NCBI GenBank assembly: GCA_008360955.1
Contig: LUCM01007206.1
Coordinates: 221,189-285,188 of the forward strand
Reading direction: 5' to 3'
Source of the DNA: Fasciolopsis buskii
Lineage: Eukaryota > Platyhelminthes > Trematoda > Plagiorchiida > Fasciolidae
DNA: 64,000 bases
Every line of letters begins with the position of its first letter. Position 1 is the stretch's first letter. Positions 46,653 through 57,819 of the stretch are shown piece by piece. The notes beneath the pieces were generated by a model that was given only the letters and a program-made list of their open reading frames with translations, searched no databases and had not been told where the DNA came from. Made by a program: the position numbers and the translations under genes.

Positions 46653-48598
46653 GGTCAAACAGAAGCAACACACATGACTTCTGGGTGAAAAGCCTGGATT
46701 CAAACCATGGTTGAGATGGTTGATATGCTCCACTGATCAGTTCCAGTGAGGGTGTAGCTACAGTCTAGTGCTTCCCGGGTATGAAGCTGACTAGATGATC
46801 CTACGATTTTGCGTGAAATCTGTGGTCCGAAGGGCAGTCAGTCAAACATAGTGGCATCAACCTTACACACTACTCGCCATTAGCCGTAGTTGAACGAAGA
46901 CTTTGGCCTCATCGAATAATCATTCAACAGTTGCTGATGATAACAAAAACATTCTTCTTGCCCCTTCTTTACTCACACTCGAACACTGATCACTGGTTAA
47001 ATATTTAATGCACAAAGCTTCCCATATGCTTATATCGATTTCTTGAGGAAAATCCTGCATCATCTACCGTCATCAGTCGACATACTACTAGCATACAAGT
47101 GAATGTTTCGTGTTTCGGGGGAGATATCTTCAAACGGGTTGCTTGACTGATGTGGAAAATACAAACACAGAAAATCTAGCGGAAACGGAAGCTCAGGAAC
47201 TGCATCAGTAAGCATCCGTAAGTTTACAATCAAATTAGCAGGGCAGTCTTCAGAACACAAGCTACATTAGCCGTGCACAAGTATCTCATCCTGACTAGAA
47301 AACATCAGCAATGCATTTACGTCGAGCGCCAATAGGATTGCGTACTATGACGTTCAACACGATAATCACCGGTTTTCACCCTAAATAGTGCGTGCTAGAC
47401 CCGCACTAACACCGATTCCCAAAAATAACGAGACGAACAGCTGCGTGTTGCTCTCGTCGTTTCTAGGCAATCAGGTGAGCACTGATACTGCATAATGAAT
47501 CACCCTTGTGCAAATCCCATCTTCTCCCATTCACAAGGAGTATAGCTTTTCAAACTTGTTTGTATAAATTCGGCTTCACATTTCTATTTGTTTCCTTGTC
47601 CGAAATCTTAAATTACGTTGCTCAAAATCCGTATTCCGTAGTGATCGCTATTAAGATCTGGGTCACGGATAAAAATAAATGGATTGTCATTGTGGTATCA
47701 TCGGTAGACTATTTGTTTAGACCATATATTTTGTAGTTTACCCAATCAGTATGGATGCTAGTGTGGCTCATGACTGAACAGAATCGTTTTCACATTTCCA
47801 TTTGAATAAGGCACGTTTGGGCTTAATTGGATGAAAATATTTCTTTCTCGTATTTCCCGTTGGTAATATCTTCCTCAGTTGGGTGGCTGTTGGTTACTGG
47901 ATGAGGCTGAATCAAATATCCACATGATCTAGTATAGATTCTCCTTCTTTAAACTCAATTACGATGCGATTCGTTTGGTTGCAAAAACTCACTTCCTCCC
48001 GAACTCAGTGCCGACGAGATATCTAAAGAACCTAAGGTTGCTGTGCCCCCGAACTCATCCTCTTAATATGTCAATAGAATCATCGGCGGACCCGATTTCC
48101 TTGGGATGAACCCAAATGGTTAATCAGCGGTTCACGGAGACAAATCCATGGCTGTTTGGTTCAATTTTGAAATTTTTCGTGACACATTCTGCGCAAAATA
48201 CGTGATCACCACCGTCAAACAGATGAGACAAAAATAGAACACGTATTTCAAAGACTGGCAGTAGGGAACACAAACCCTTATGTGTGTGCTATTAATAATT
48301 ATTGTTTGTCATTCGCTCCCAGATGAAGCTAGTTACATTGGAACTCATCAAGTGAAATGTCGTGCCACTTGATTCACTCTTCACGAGATGTACAAGTTTA
48401 AGCATGTATAAGTGAAGAAAAACATTCTAGCATACGTGACACGTATCAGCTAGATGGCACATGCATCAGTCACGGGCAGGAGAGGAATTTTGAACTAAAT
48501 TTTGACAGCATATTAGTGAATGTGAAATGATTACGTCATGAAATGTCATTGTGTGTGTGCATGTGTAGATGAGATAAATGGAAATAACTGAACAAAAA

Positions 48599-48688
48599 GT
48601 TATTTATTTATTTAGTTAATCGTTTAGTTAGTTAGTTATTTAGTTGGCTGGTTAGTAATTCAGTGAGTCAGTTATTTAGCTAGTTAGA
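48599..48688. repeat. degenerate TTAG/TTTA tetranucleotide repeat
   Basis: About 90 bases of TTTA and GTTA units, drifting to GTTAGTTAGTT and then to variants such as CAGTGAGTCAGTTATTTAGC. Confidence 0.9.
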
Positions 48689-49475
48689 ATTCTTCTGCGA
48701 TGAAATACCCACTGTTGCTCAGAATTTCAAAGTGGTACTGCTCGCGTTAATCCGGAAAGTCATTAGCAGAGCGAATAGAGACGTGTAGAATGGAATTCCA
48801 CTCACACTGAACTGTCTACTAATCTGTTCTAGTTTCCCTTAAGAGCGATTTTACTACGATAGGTTTAATTATGAGCAAGATTTAAGCAAACTCATGAGTA
48901 CGACAATAATCGTCAAATGTTTCCCAATGTATGACAGACCAAACTGTGTCAGAAATTGACTGCCTTGATTTAAATCAACTGCTGAATAACATGAAAAAGT
49001 CAGACTTTCAGTAAACCCCCACAATGCCCAATACTCCTTAAGGAAGTATGCGAAGAATGTTTGAAGCCCAAAGGTAGACTATTTCGGCAAAATTTACCAA
49101 GCATAAGTACTGCAAAAATTTGTAAGGCATTGTATTCCAAAACCGAACAGTTATTTATGTATGTCTTGTTCATAAAATATTCCGTTCAAGGCATTTTCGG
49201 CTCATGTTAGGGCGATAATATCTTATCAACTTTCATTCTAAATCCTAATTGAAATGCGATAATAAATGTTCAGCTACTAAGTACAAACCGTCCCGGGTGC
49301 GACATACCATTTGATACTTGCCTAAACATCTTCAGTTGGCTGATAAATCAACTTTTTGAATTGACGCTTGCAAACGGGCACAGATGTGACCAAAACACCA
49401 GCCTAAATGGATAGTGATTTAAATCGTGCTTAAAGTGGAAGAAAAGTCAAATTTTTGCTGGCAATTAAGTTACAG

Positions 49476-49632
49476 ATGAAACTAGTGATAACAATCTTCC
49501 TTATGGTTGCATCCGGTAAAAAGTTAAATTATTGAATCTCCTTTATTTCAGACAATTAGTCCACCAGTAGTTGCGCGATACGAACTGCATTATGTACCGG
49601 AAAATTTCGTTCTTATAATCACTCCTCGCTAA
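49476..49632 (+). CDS. possible small secreted-peptide gene with a micro-intron (speculative)
   Basis: An ATG at 49,476 opens MKLVITIFLMVAS, a signal-peptide-like start, and meets a donor-like G/GTAAAA at 49,515/49,516. After a pyrimidine-rich stretch (CTCCTTTATTTCAG, ending 49,551) a second segment reads PPVVARYELHYVPENFVLI and ends in a stop at 49,630-49,632. The frames join only if the acceptor is the CCACCAG ending at 49,567, giving a 52-base intron; using the better acceptor at 49,551 gives an immediate stop. Very short 5' introns are known in flatworms, but nothing else supports this as a gene. Confidence 0.15.
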
Positions 49633-50149
49633 ACGAATTGCCCATTAAATTGTGTACTGTTCTGAAAACTTTCCAAAGCAGCTTGTCCGCGAACTATTCT
49701 CGGAAGAAAACGTGGAAGTAAACATGATGACTTTAGTGCGAATGACTACCCCACATACAGGCGCATCCCAATTCAAGATGAATAAGCTTGTTGAAGTTCA
49801 TCAAAGATTTGTCGTACTGCATAAGGAACTGAACGTGGTCTGTCACAACGAGACTACACCTTGACGTGGTGTGACGGCTTGCGTGCCTCCATGATGCAAC
49901 GAGCTATACAGGATGGCTTATCTCAAGCCGAAGATTCAATCATGCCAGGAAGGTCAATGGGTAGAGGCCTGACGAAGTAGTCTCCTGGTCCTCCAAGTCG
50001 GAAGTTGATCTGAGTTGGCAGCTCAGTCGTAAAAACGAGTGGAAGACTAATTGATCCAAGTAGATGGGCGCCCACTCAGCTGTATCCCGCTGCCTTGCGG
50101 TCAGGTTCTTGTCAGAACCAAAGGCTTTGGTTGAGAACCCTAATCGTTC

Positions 50150-50255
50150 TTCTGCTTGGATATTCACTCTTTTTATATAAACGTTTAACTCTGGGGAAAG
50201 GTAGCGGTCAGTGAGGCTTGCCTTGCTGTTTAACGCTGAACGATGATGACTAAAC
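50150..50255 (+). mobile_element. RTE-like LINE 3' tail fragment
   Basis: About 100 bp matching the tail at 3,160-3,262. Shared blocks are ATTCACTTTTTTATA-like, TCTGGGGA, and GAGGCTTGCCTTGCTGTTTA, then CGATGATGA at the end. No RT precedes it, so it is a severely 5'-truncated insertion, which is common for LINEs. The minus frame across it (131 codons, 50,335-49,940) is antisense and not a gene. Confidence 0.7.
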
Positions 50256-50541
50256 GTGGTTCGTCGAATCGAATACGAAAATTTTGCGCATAAAATGATC
50301 ACAAATAAAAACAAAAATCTCTGGGGAAATCGCAAGCTTATATATGACGGTCAGCGTTGATTTGAAAAATAAATGTGTCAGTTCCTAGAGGAACAGAAGT
50401 CTGTGATAATTGGTGACGCGGGCAAGTGGCCATGCCATCACTGTGCGCAAATATAATAGATGTATAACTGAAAGGTTAAGTTGAAGCCGATTAATGATAT
50501 GGACATCCGAAGAACATTTCACAGGTCTCCTTTTCTTCCAG

Positions 50542-50689
50542 TACAACAGTCGAATACCTGGTCATTGGGATCTGTTGTTACTGCCACCCAAGACTGTCCT
50601 ACAAATGGGGGATCGTTTATTGCATCCGATAAACAACAGTGATGCTAATATCCGGCACCGTTCATCTTCCTTCTGCCTTGATAAATCAG
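50542..50689 (+). CDS. probable internal exon of a host gene
   Basis: Best host-exon candidate in the window. It has a strong acceptor (CTCCTTTTCTTCCAG, ending 50,541) and a perfect consensus donor (TCAG/GTAAGT at 50,689/50,690). The 148-base segment is open in one frame only, reading YNSRIPGHWDLLLLPPKTVL, MGDRLLHPINNSD and RHRSSSFCLDKS; the other two frames have stops. Length is not a multiple of three, so phase changes across it. The family is not recognised. It lies 300 bases upstream of SINE copy C. Confidence 0.4.
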
Positions 50690-50994
50690 GTAAGTCTTGG
50701 CTAAACACTTCTGTCCTAATAACAATATGGCACACTTTCGATGCCCTCCAAACCCCATTCGTTTCGAATTGACTAATTTGCTAGATGTTTATGTCAACAC
50801 CAATTATCATCCAGTCCGCAACCGTTTACATTCGTTTTCGACAAATTGCACATAACTGAAAACTGATTTACTCCATTCAGCTAGGAGTCCAACAGCATGT
50901 GTACAATACTATCCGTGATGGATGCCGGAGGCCTAGTAAATGCCAAGTAGGTGTATATCTGTGCACCAGAGGCCTGTGGCTGTGCAAACTTGTG

Positions 50995-51148
50995 ATCAAC
51001 GGAGGCCACGCGCTCAACATCGTGACATATTGACTTGGAAGTCATGAGTTCGAGTCCCGGCATTGCCGCTTAAATTTCCCACTTAGCAGCCCTTTGCAAG
51101 CCAGGTTCACCTTGAAATTGATGGATGTTATTCTTTCATTAATAAAAG
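50995..51148 (+). mobile_element. tRNA-derived SINE, copy C
   Basis: Third copy of the SINE at 3,473-3,630 and 7,941-8,097. It has AGGCCACGCGCTCAACATCG in the A-box region, a B box GAGTTCGAGTCCC (51,046-51,058), then CGGCATTGCCGCTTAAATTT, CACTTAGCAGCCCT and the terminus TTCTTTCATTAATAAAAG. The body lacks the CTTCCTGAAAAATG block in exact form (CTTGAAATTGATGG instead), so it is more diverged than A from B. Confidence 0.7.
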
Positions 51149-51260
51149 AAGCAAGTGAAAGAGAAAAGCTTGGCCAGTACTTCACCGAAAATTTTCACGG
51201 TAGGATTGTAAACAGGGCCGCACTGAACAACATTTTTCCTGATAAATTCGATCCATACAG

Positions 51261-51303
51261 TCATATATATGTAGTATAGTAAAGTATATATATGTATATA
51301 TAT
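51261..51303. repeat. TA-rich microsatellite
   Basis: Interrupted TATATATG units. Confidence 0.85.
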
Positions 51304-51349
51304 CGGGGATACTGGCAGTTTCAAAAGCTGGTCTTGTAACATTCTGAGC

Positions 51350-53260
51350 TGCCATTTTGTATTTGGTTGTGTAAGTGTTGATACTGACTGATACTCTTAC
51401 TGGACTTTGTGTCATGCGGGTTTTTCATTCTTTATAGCCCATTGCAGATTGTGACGTGTTTCAGCTCCCTCGAAGAGCACTGTCCCGTGGTCAGCATATT
51501 ACAGCTGGTAGGAAAGTTGCTGTTGATAACGGCTGGTTGGAAGACAAAAAGCAGATTGCTCGCTGTGGTTTGGAGTTGGACAAAACAATTATTGTGAGTG
51601 GGGTTCAGATCAGCTATCTCAAACACGTTTAATGCAACCGGAGTTCAGCTACGTCATATAAACAGATGCGGGGGAAATTTTTTGTGGTTAAATATCCATG
51701 CTTGATCATCGCAATTGAAGTGACTTCACAAACCGCTCCTTTGAACACAGTGGTGGATTGTGGGGCCCAAGTACCACCGATTGGGCTTTTCACTGTTTTT
51801 ATTTGCCCGATTTTGATCCTTTCAAGGGACATCGCGGATCATCATGAAGGTAACTTCGCTCAAGATTTGTCCTGGATTGCTGAGACATATTGCGATGATA
51901 CTGAAGATAAGTGGTTTTCACCCGCTTCGGAACCAAGCTTTTTTATAATCCTTGGAAAGTCGATTGCCTTTCAACCTATGTGGTTGGACAAACATGAGCA
52001 AACAAAATAAAATTCAGCCACAGATAAGTTCAGGACAGTCAGCTCATCATTGTAGTTTGAGGAGATCCTTGATCACCAATAAAGGTGGTACATAATGAAA
52101 CAAGAGGAAGGGTATGAGTGACTACCCTATCAGAAATTTGCACGCTAAGTCCTTCTTGAATGGCTACTGTCTTTAAAGTCCTTTTTGCTTCACTGATGCT
52201 GCTGAAGATTTATTGAGTTTCTCTGACGTATTCTTTTGAAAAAGTCCACATGCGAACACTTTTGTTCCCTAGTTCGTGAACGGATCTATCATGTCAATAT
52301 GTTCCCTTGATCCATTCAGTATGAAAAAAGATCAAACTTTTTTGCACTATTGGAACCAAACTAGCGAAGTTAGTTTGCTGTCCTCTGTACCTTGGCTTTC
52401 GATATGCACACCGTGACTTGGTGTCCCGTTCTCGCTTCGCGTTGAGCTGACTTTTAAAAAAAAGAAATTGATTTTCCTCATCAACGTCGGACGTCAAACT
52501 ACAAACATCGGTGCCTCATTAAAAGTTTCCAACTATGTATGAATCGGTGTATCTTTCATCTGTGTCAGAACAAAAATATCACCTATGTGCTTGAAATATC
52601 GAGGTATCATTTACGACGTTGAAAAAATATTCAGTTTTGTCCATGGGGATGTCATACTGAAATCGACCACGTACCTGATAAATGCGTTTTATTTTATCCT
52701 CTATTTATATAAGTGAACAAGTTAATAGAGGATATTTTGTTTCTGTGCTTAAATTGGAGTACAATAGTATGACAAGCAATTATCTACGATCGTTTGAATA
52801 TGCTTTCTCTCGGCGAGCCCCGTTGGTAATTAGCTGCAAACATCATATTAAATTGTATAGCTCATTGACCATGATAAGGTAGACTGATCGGAATTTGGCT
52901 GAGTTAAATTATACCTATCTGATGCCATGTGGTCTTTGGATGTACCAGTTTTAATCACTAGGTTGGGATCTGGAATGCCTGCAGCTTGAAGCGAAATGTG
53001 TAGACCAACAGGAAAAACAATAATCTGTTTTGGTATCTTTAAAATGTTTTGGTGGTATTCCCTATCATTTGCACTTTAGTCTCATTCGGTCCCAAAAGGT
53101 GCACCTTTTCAGTGATCCAGTAATTGTTATTTCGCTCAGTATTGATGAAGGGATCGGATCTTGCCTAAAAAGGTTGAGAGAAGTATACATATTTTAATTC
53201 TTGTGGGACAAATTTACATATTGGGATCTTCAATAATCTAAGGAATCGCATTCTATTTTG
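51350..53260. other. no gene recognised
   Basis: The 114-codon plus frame at 51,666-52,010 has no known motif and no paired splice sites were seen. The remainder is AT-rich. Confidence 0.4.
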
Positions 53261-53263
53261 CAG

Positions 53264-53386
53264 ACGACCACTGTGGTACACCTTAACAAAGGGAAAAAAC
53301 GCTTAATAGAAAGGGATATATATTTGCCGAAGCAACCGGTTTGCAACAGCAAGCGCAGCAGAAGTCCATGCGGTTGTTGTTATTGA
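53264..53386 (+). CDS. possible terminal exon (weak)
   Basis: An acceptor-like TTCTATTTTGCAG ends at 53,263. The frame that follows reads TTTVVHLNKGKKRLIERDIY then LPKQPVCNSKRSRSPCGCCY, and stops at 53,384-53,386 at the edge of a trinucleotide repeat. It is basic and cysteine-bearing but matches no family I know, and at 40 codons it could easily be chance. Confidence 0.15.
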   Translation, partial: TTTVVHLNKGKKRLIERDIYLPKQPVCNSKRSRSPCGCCY

Positions 53387-53580
53387 TGCTGCTGCTGCTG
53401 TTATGGTGATGGTGATGTTAGTGGTAGTAGTAACACATTGCGCTAATAGTAGTGGTGGTAGTAGTAGGATGGGTGGTACTAGTGGCGGTAGTGATAGCGG
53501 TATTAGTAGAAGGGATATTATTATTAGTAGTAGTATTAAAAGTAGTAGCGATGGCAGTAGTAGTAGTAATAGGGGTAGAT
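53384..53580 (+). repeat. imperfect trinucleotide tract (GTA/GTG/GCT)
   Basis: About 200 bases of GCTGCTGCTGC, GTGATGGTGATG and AGTAGTAGTAG units with scattered changes. It creates an artificial serine/glycine-rich frame at 53,403-53,684 that should not be taken as a gene. Confidence 0.9.
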
Positions 53581-53689
53581 GGAAATCAGTGCATATTATT
53601 TTTAGTGGAATGAGAAATGTGGGTACATCTACGTTTGATTTATGGGATCATACAAATCAAATGCAACTACTTCGAAATATATAACTCAC

Positions 53690-55720
53690 AACTACTTGTG
53701 AACAGTCTGCGGAGTAACGACCCAAATCTAATTAAAGCACAGGAATTTAAAATTAGCGAAGTGCAGACGCGCGCACGAAGCTGTGAAAGCCAGCAGTTGA
53801 ACAAACGGTACACAGGCGGTCAGCTCTTTGAAGTGGACTGCTTGAAAATCACGTCAAAGCAAGCAAGAAGACACAACTATTGACAGGGAATGCATGAAGC
53901 ATACGGAAAACAATTTAACTGTACAGGAGATCTGGGGGAATGCAGGAAATATAATTCTGGGAACTTGATGATAAGTACTAGATTTACAATTTGAGCAATT
54001 TGTTTGACTCAACGGTAGATATTTCAATGCGAACTTTAAGATGAACCATGGATTTTCAGGTGCGCTTTTGCCATGACTTGGATGGAAGCAAAAGGGGACT
54101 ACAAGACGTGCCCTCTTGTGCTACGTATGCACTGAACCATAAAAGGTGTTGTGCTAATGATTTGCCTATTTATGGTAAAAAGAACGCGCACGAGATTCGA
54201 ATTTGATACAGCTCCATTGATTTGATCCCAAGTAATGGACCTGGATATTGCCTAGTATTTTCATTGTATCTTCATTCCTCTCATTGCTTATCCACACATC
54301 CGTTTTTCTTGCACTCGTTTTTTTCTTCTTTTTAATTTTATATTCACAACTAAGCGTCGTTTACACCATTACTCGCAGGATCCCTGGTTTTAACCAAATT
54401 GGCAAGAGACCGGAACTTCGTCGGGCACTTATTCGTGACGACAGAATCCACGGCAAACAAACAAAATGTCATATATACATATATATATATATATATTTAT
54501 ATCAATGCCTCGTTCGTCGTTTTCAGCACCTAAATACACTTTCCACTTTCTTGAACAAGTAGTCGGCCTGAATTGAGGAAATACACATTTTTAGGTTGTT
54601 CAGTTCACGATGCATGAATTGGATGATCCCGATAGCCACAAAATGTTGTTGGATCGGTAACCTTGACAACGATCTGGTATGACGGACGCACAGAGAAAGG
54701 AACCTCGAGCAGAGTTTGTTTTGCAGAAAATAGAACAATTTTAAGTAGAGCGGGTAATTCCTAAATTAACAAGCAAATTTTTCCAAGTTACTTGTTTAAG
54801 AGTTGTGAAGGTAGTGGATGATGAATTGTGAAATCCATCGACTTGATCAAAATTCAACGGAACTGCGGTAACATCGCAATGGCTGTCATTCGATAAACTG
54901 TGAAAAATCCCCTCATTATAAGGTCAGCTAACAATGATGGGTCGAATTAACCAGCCGTCTGACCGTCAAAGGAGTACCAATCAGCGGAAACCAATACTAC
55001 TGATTTGTTTTGGTTTAGTTGATGTTTCATATCTGCTCAACTTGACTGTTCTTCTTAATGCAACCGGGAAAGGGGGATAGAAGTGAGTGTCTGTTGAAGA
55101 GTCGAAGCCAGGAGATAGGCTTCTTCATTTTTCTTTGCCTTTTAAAGCACGATGCCAGAAGAACTGGCGGAACTCCCCAAATCGTTGGATTTGAAATATC
55201 CGGATTGGTTGGTCGCTCTTGTTTATGAAGTTATCTTTTGAGCACAAATACCAATTATTGCACAACTACCTTGTCGATAAAGCCAGACTAGTTTTTCTAT
55301 CCTCCATTCTGAATCCGATGAGGGAAGAAATAATCCTGTCATGTTCAGGTAGATGCAAGGATATTGCCTAGGAGGTACTGAAGAAACCTCCGAGCTTGCT
55401 TGGTAGTTCAATGAAGATCAAAATGCGAACTAAACGGGAGCATTTCTCAGCAAGGTGAAGCAAAATCGAAAAGGCAAAAATAAGACCAAAGATGTCAAAA
55501 ATGGTAGGATAGTTCAAAATATTTTGGCCATTGGTGGAAGAAAATCGATGAATGTGTCCGACTGGGTAACCCCATTTGAGTCCTATTCCGGCGAGTTACC
55601 CGTAAGTCAACCATATTTTACTAAATTTGAAGTGCAAAATAATATGTCAAATACATTGCATCATGGAATTCCTATTTAATTGATGCCCTATTCCTGAACA
55701 GCGATACTCAAGTCCGAAGA
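53690..55720. other. no gene recognised; TA microsatellite inside
   Basis: Short frames only. An acceptor-like run before 54,378 (many T, then ACTCGCAG) is followed by about 90 open bases that run into the TA microsatellite, too little to call. Confidence 0.4.
54470..54502. repeat. (TA)n microsatellite
   Basis: Near-perfect TA repeat of about 30 bases. Confidence 0.9.
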
Positions 55721-55734
55721 TGTAGGTATCATAA

Positions 55735-56472
55735 TCAACATCATCATCGTTCAACGTAAAACAGCAAGGCAAGCCTCAATGACCGCTACTCTTTTCCCAC
55801 GGTTACATTTCTATAAAAAGGTTGAGTATCCAGAGGGAACAGGGATTTGAACTACACAGACCAGGAAAGATAAGATACCGCTGCAATCAACATACAGAAA
55901 ACAGCCTAAATGCACAAACGCACGTTTTCTTTCAATCATCTTGATCCAATAGAAAATAACAACACGATCGCCACTGTTCACGGTTCACTGCCTTATCCTT
56001 CAGTGTCCCCAGCCAGCTAGTTGACGTGTCTTTCGGACACCAACCACGAAGATATGAGACACCTACTTTATCTAACTTCGCTGTACATCGTCTCATCCCG
56101 CGTTGTCACGTCATCTGTTGACATCCAGGTGGCTTCTTACATTCCTTGGGAGGAACACAAAATAGGGCACGGTATGGTAGACGAGTGTTCAACGTACGCA
56201 GCACTTGACCTAACCAGCGTAGTCTACTAAGTTTCATACGATGAAACAAGCTGTTCCGGGAGCGGGCACTTAGTACTAGAATTCTGACCCCTACATTACT
56301 CACCCGGTCGCTCCATCCAATCCTGCCTATACTACGTAGACATCGGTGGTCGAAAACCTCTAGCCGACGAACGTCTCCCACAGGAATATCCCATGTCTCA
56401 CAACCGTACAACAGAACTGAGCGCACTGTGGTGCAGTACACGCGGCCTTCTAAATTCAGTGAAATATTAGGT
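55735..56472 (-). pseudogene. 5'-truncated RTE-like LINE, second copy
   Basis: Minus-strand copy of the C-terminal RT region and 3' tail of the element at 800-3,262. The frame 56,441-56,106 has 111 codons and differs from copy 1 at only about four positions. It contains SVLLYGCETW, FDHRCLRSI and LRWLGQVLRT. The match begins near 56,472 (CTAATATTTCACTGAA here, CTGATATTTCACTGAA in copy 1) and ends in a GATGATGATGTTGATTATG tail near 55,735. Abrupt 5' truncation with an intact 3' tail is the signature of target-primed reverse transcription. A stop and shift occur after GCQQMT, as in copy 1. Confidence 0.85.
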
Positions 56473-56479
56473 CAACGTC

Positions 56480-57235
56480 ACAATGGTTCAGTTCGGCGGA
56501 TCTGGATATCGGAAATACGGCGTTGATTAAGACCGAAACGATGGAAGGAATATCCAGAAGATGAGTACCGAGGAAAAAGATAGCGGCCTGTAGAGTGGAA
56601 AGCATCCACACAGACATGCAAGATTCAAAGATCGTCCATCCCCGTAGAAGGAAGAATCTAAGGGTACTGGATGATAAATCATCATACCCTCTCTCCTGGT
56701 CTGAGGTCATAACAACTGCGGCGACATCGCACGGGTTTCGTTGATCAATAAATTAAGCAAAAAAGCGATGGGGGAAATACTGACTTGAAATAATCTGCGA
56801 AGTGGTTTGTCAAAAGCGTCTAAATTAATGATTGCATTTTATGTTCCAGGTAGAACTGTGCAGAAATCAGGAATTATCTAAGACGATGTGGTTGAAAAAT
56901 AAAACGTTGGTAATATCCTTACACGAACATCCTTGCACGATCGGAAAGTAAAGATTGTAGTACAAACAAACTGGACTTCTGTAATAAGTAAAGACTAAGC
57001 AAACAATGAATAGATTCACAGTCTTATTGCAAATGGGTTGCTTGTTGAATGATTATTTCCACGATACCCTTCCCCTCTTGGGATCAAGTTTCATCCTCGA
57101 CATGGTTAGACTGTCTGTCGTAAATTCCACCCCAGCCGCTGCAACAAGTACCTCGTCATCTGTAACAGTCTAATCTCTTGCCGACTTGGTTCTAGTCGCT
57201 AGTTTTAGTCGAATAATAGAGACAACAATTGATTG
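56480..57235. other. no gene recognised
   Basis: Flank of the truncated LINE. The 84-codon minus frame at 56,710-56,456 runs into the LINE end and shows no motif. Confidence 0.4.
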
Positions 57236-57238
57236 CAG

Positions 57239-57360
57239 GTTATTTGATTTCATCGGAACGATACAGCACATAGTGTCTGAAAGCACATTCAGCGCGGCAG
57301 ACGGGGCGTACACGTTTAGTCCAGTTTTTCTGATCGTCCTACTCGGACATAAAGGCTCAC
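57239..57360 (+). CDS. possible internal exon of a host gene
   Basis: Acceptor ATTGATTGCAG (to 57,238) and a donor CTCAC/GTAAGT at 57,360/57,361 enclose 122 bases open in one frame, reading LFDFIGTIQHIVSESTFSAA then DGAYTFSPVFLIVLLGHKGS. The donor is good from the G onward; the acceptor lacks a long pyrimidine tract. The family is not recognised. Confidence 0.28.
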
Positions 57361-57693
57361 GTAAGTAGATCCGTTTTCCTAGATGCGCTAGAGCTTTTGT
57401 CACTCCTTTATCATAATACGCCTTTTGGTCTCATTTTGCGCTTGAAAGATGCCTACATAACAGTTTGTGTATATGACATTTGGTCTACCAGACAAACTTA
57501 GTTGGTAAAAGATCCAAGACTCAAGAACGGGTAGCCAGGACTATCGGTGGCCGGGAATCGCTACTGGTGTGCAAGATCACGAGAATTTAAACCAGCCGGT
57601 TAAGGTTACCCTTGTGCATATTTCAAGATTATTAAGAGGCAGAGGATATTTCATCTGACCCTAAATAATCATTCAAATCTGTTTTTTTTCTAG

Positions 57694-57815
57694 GATGAAC
57701 AAGTCAGCCCATCGCATTGTGATCAAAGTCCCAGTGGTCTCTTGCAGTCAGTCAACAATCATTTACTGGCCAGCATATTCACAAATATGATCATCTGGTT
57801 TGCAATAAAAGGAAA
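57694..57815 (+). CDS. possible exon start after a strong acceptor
   Basis: A near-ideal acceptor (TCTGTTTTTTTTCTAG, ending 57,693) precedes an open frame reading DEQVSPSHCDQSPSGLLQSV then NNHLLASIFTNMIIWFAIKG. No good donor was found, so its end is unknown; the frame closes at about 57,815. Joined directly to the candidate at 57,239-57,360 it would hit a stop, so if both are real another exon lies between or they belong to different genes. Confidence 0.22.
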
Positions 57816-57819
57816 CTGA

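Larger units (their letters stand above)
45860..49440. other. no gene recognised; palindrome and TTAG-type repeat inside
   Basis: AT-rich sequence with a perfect 22-bp palindrome at 46,631-46,652 and a TTAG/TTTA repeat near 48,600. No coding similarity was recognised. Confidence 0.4.

Noticed and set aside
49940..50335. 131-codon minus-strand frame with a hydrophobic start.
   Set aside because: It crosses the plus-strand RTE 3' tail shared with two other places, so it is antisense to repeat DNA.
51666..52010. 114-codon plus frame with a hydrophobic middle.
   Set aside because: No recognisable family, and no paired acceptor and donor or promoter context.
53403..53684. 93-codon Ser/Gly-rich frame.
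   Set aside because: It is produced by the trinucleotide repeat and has no coding signal outside it.
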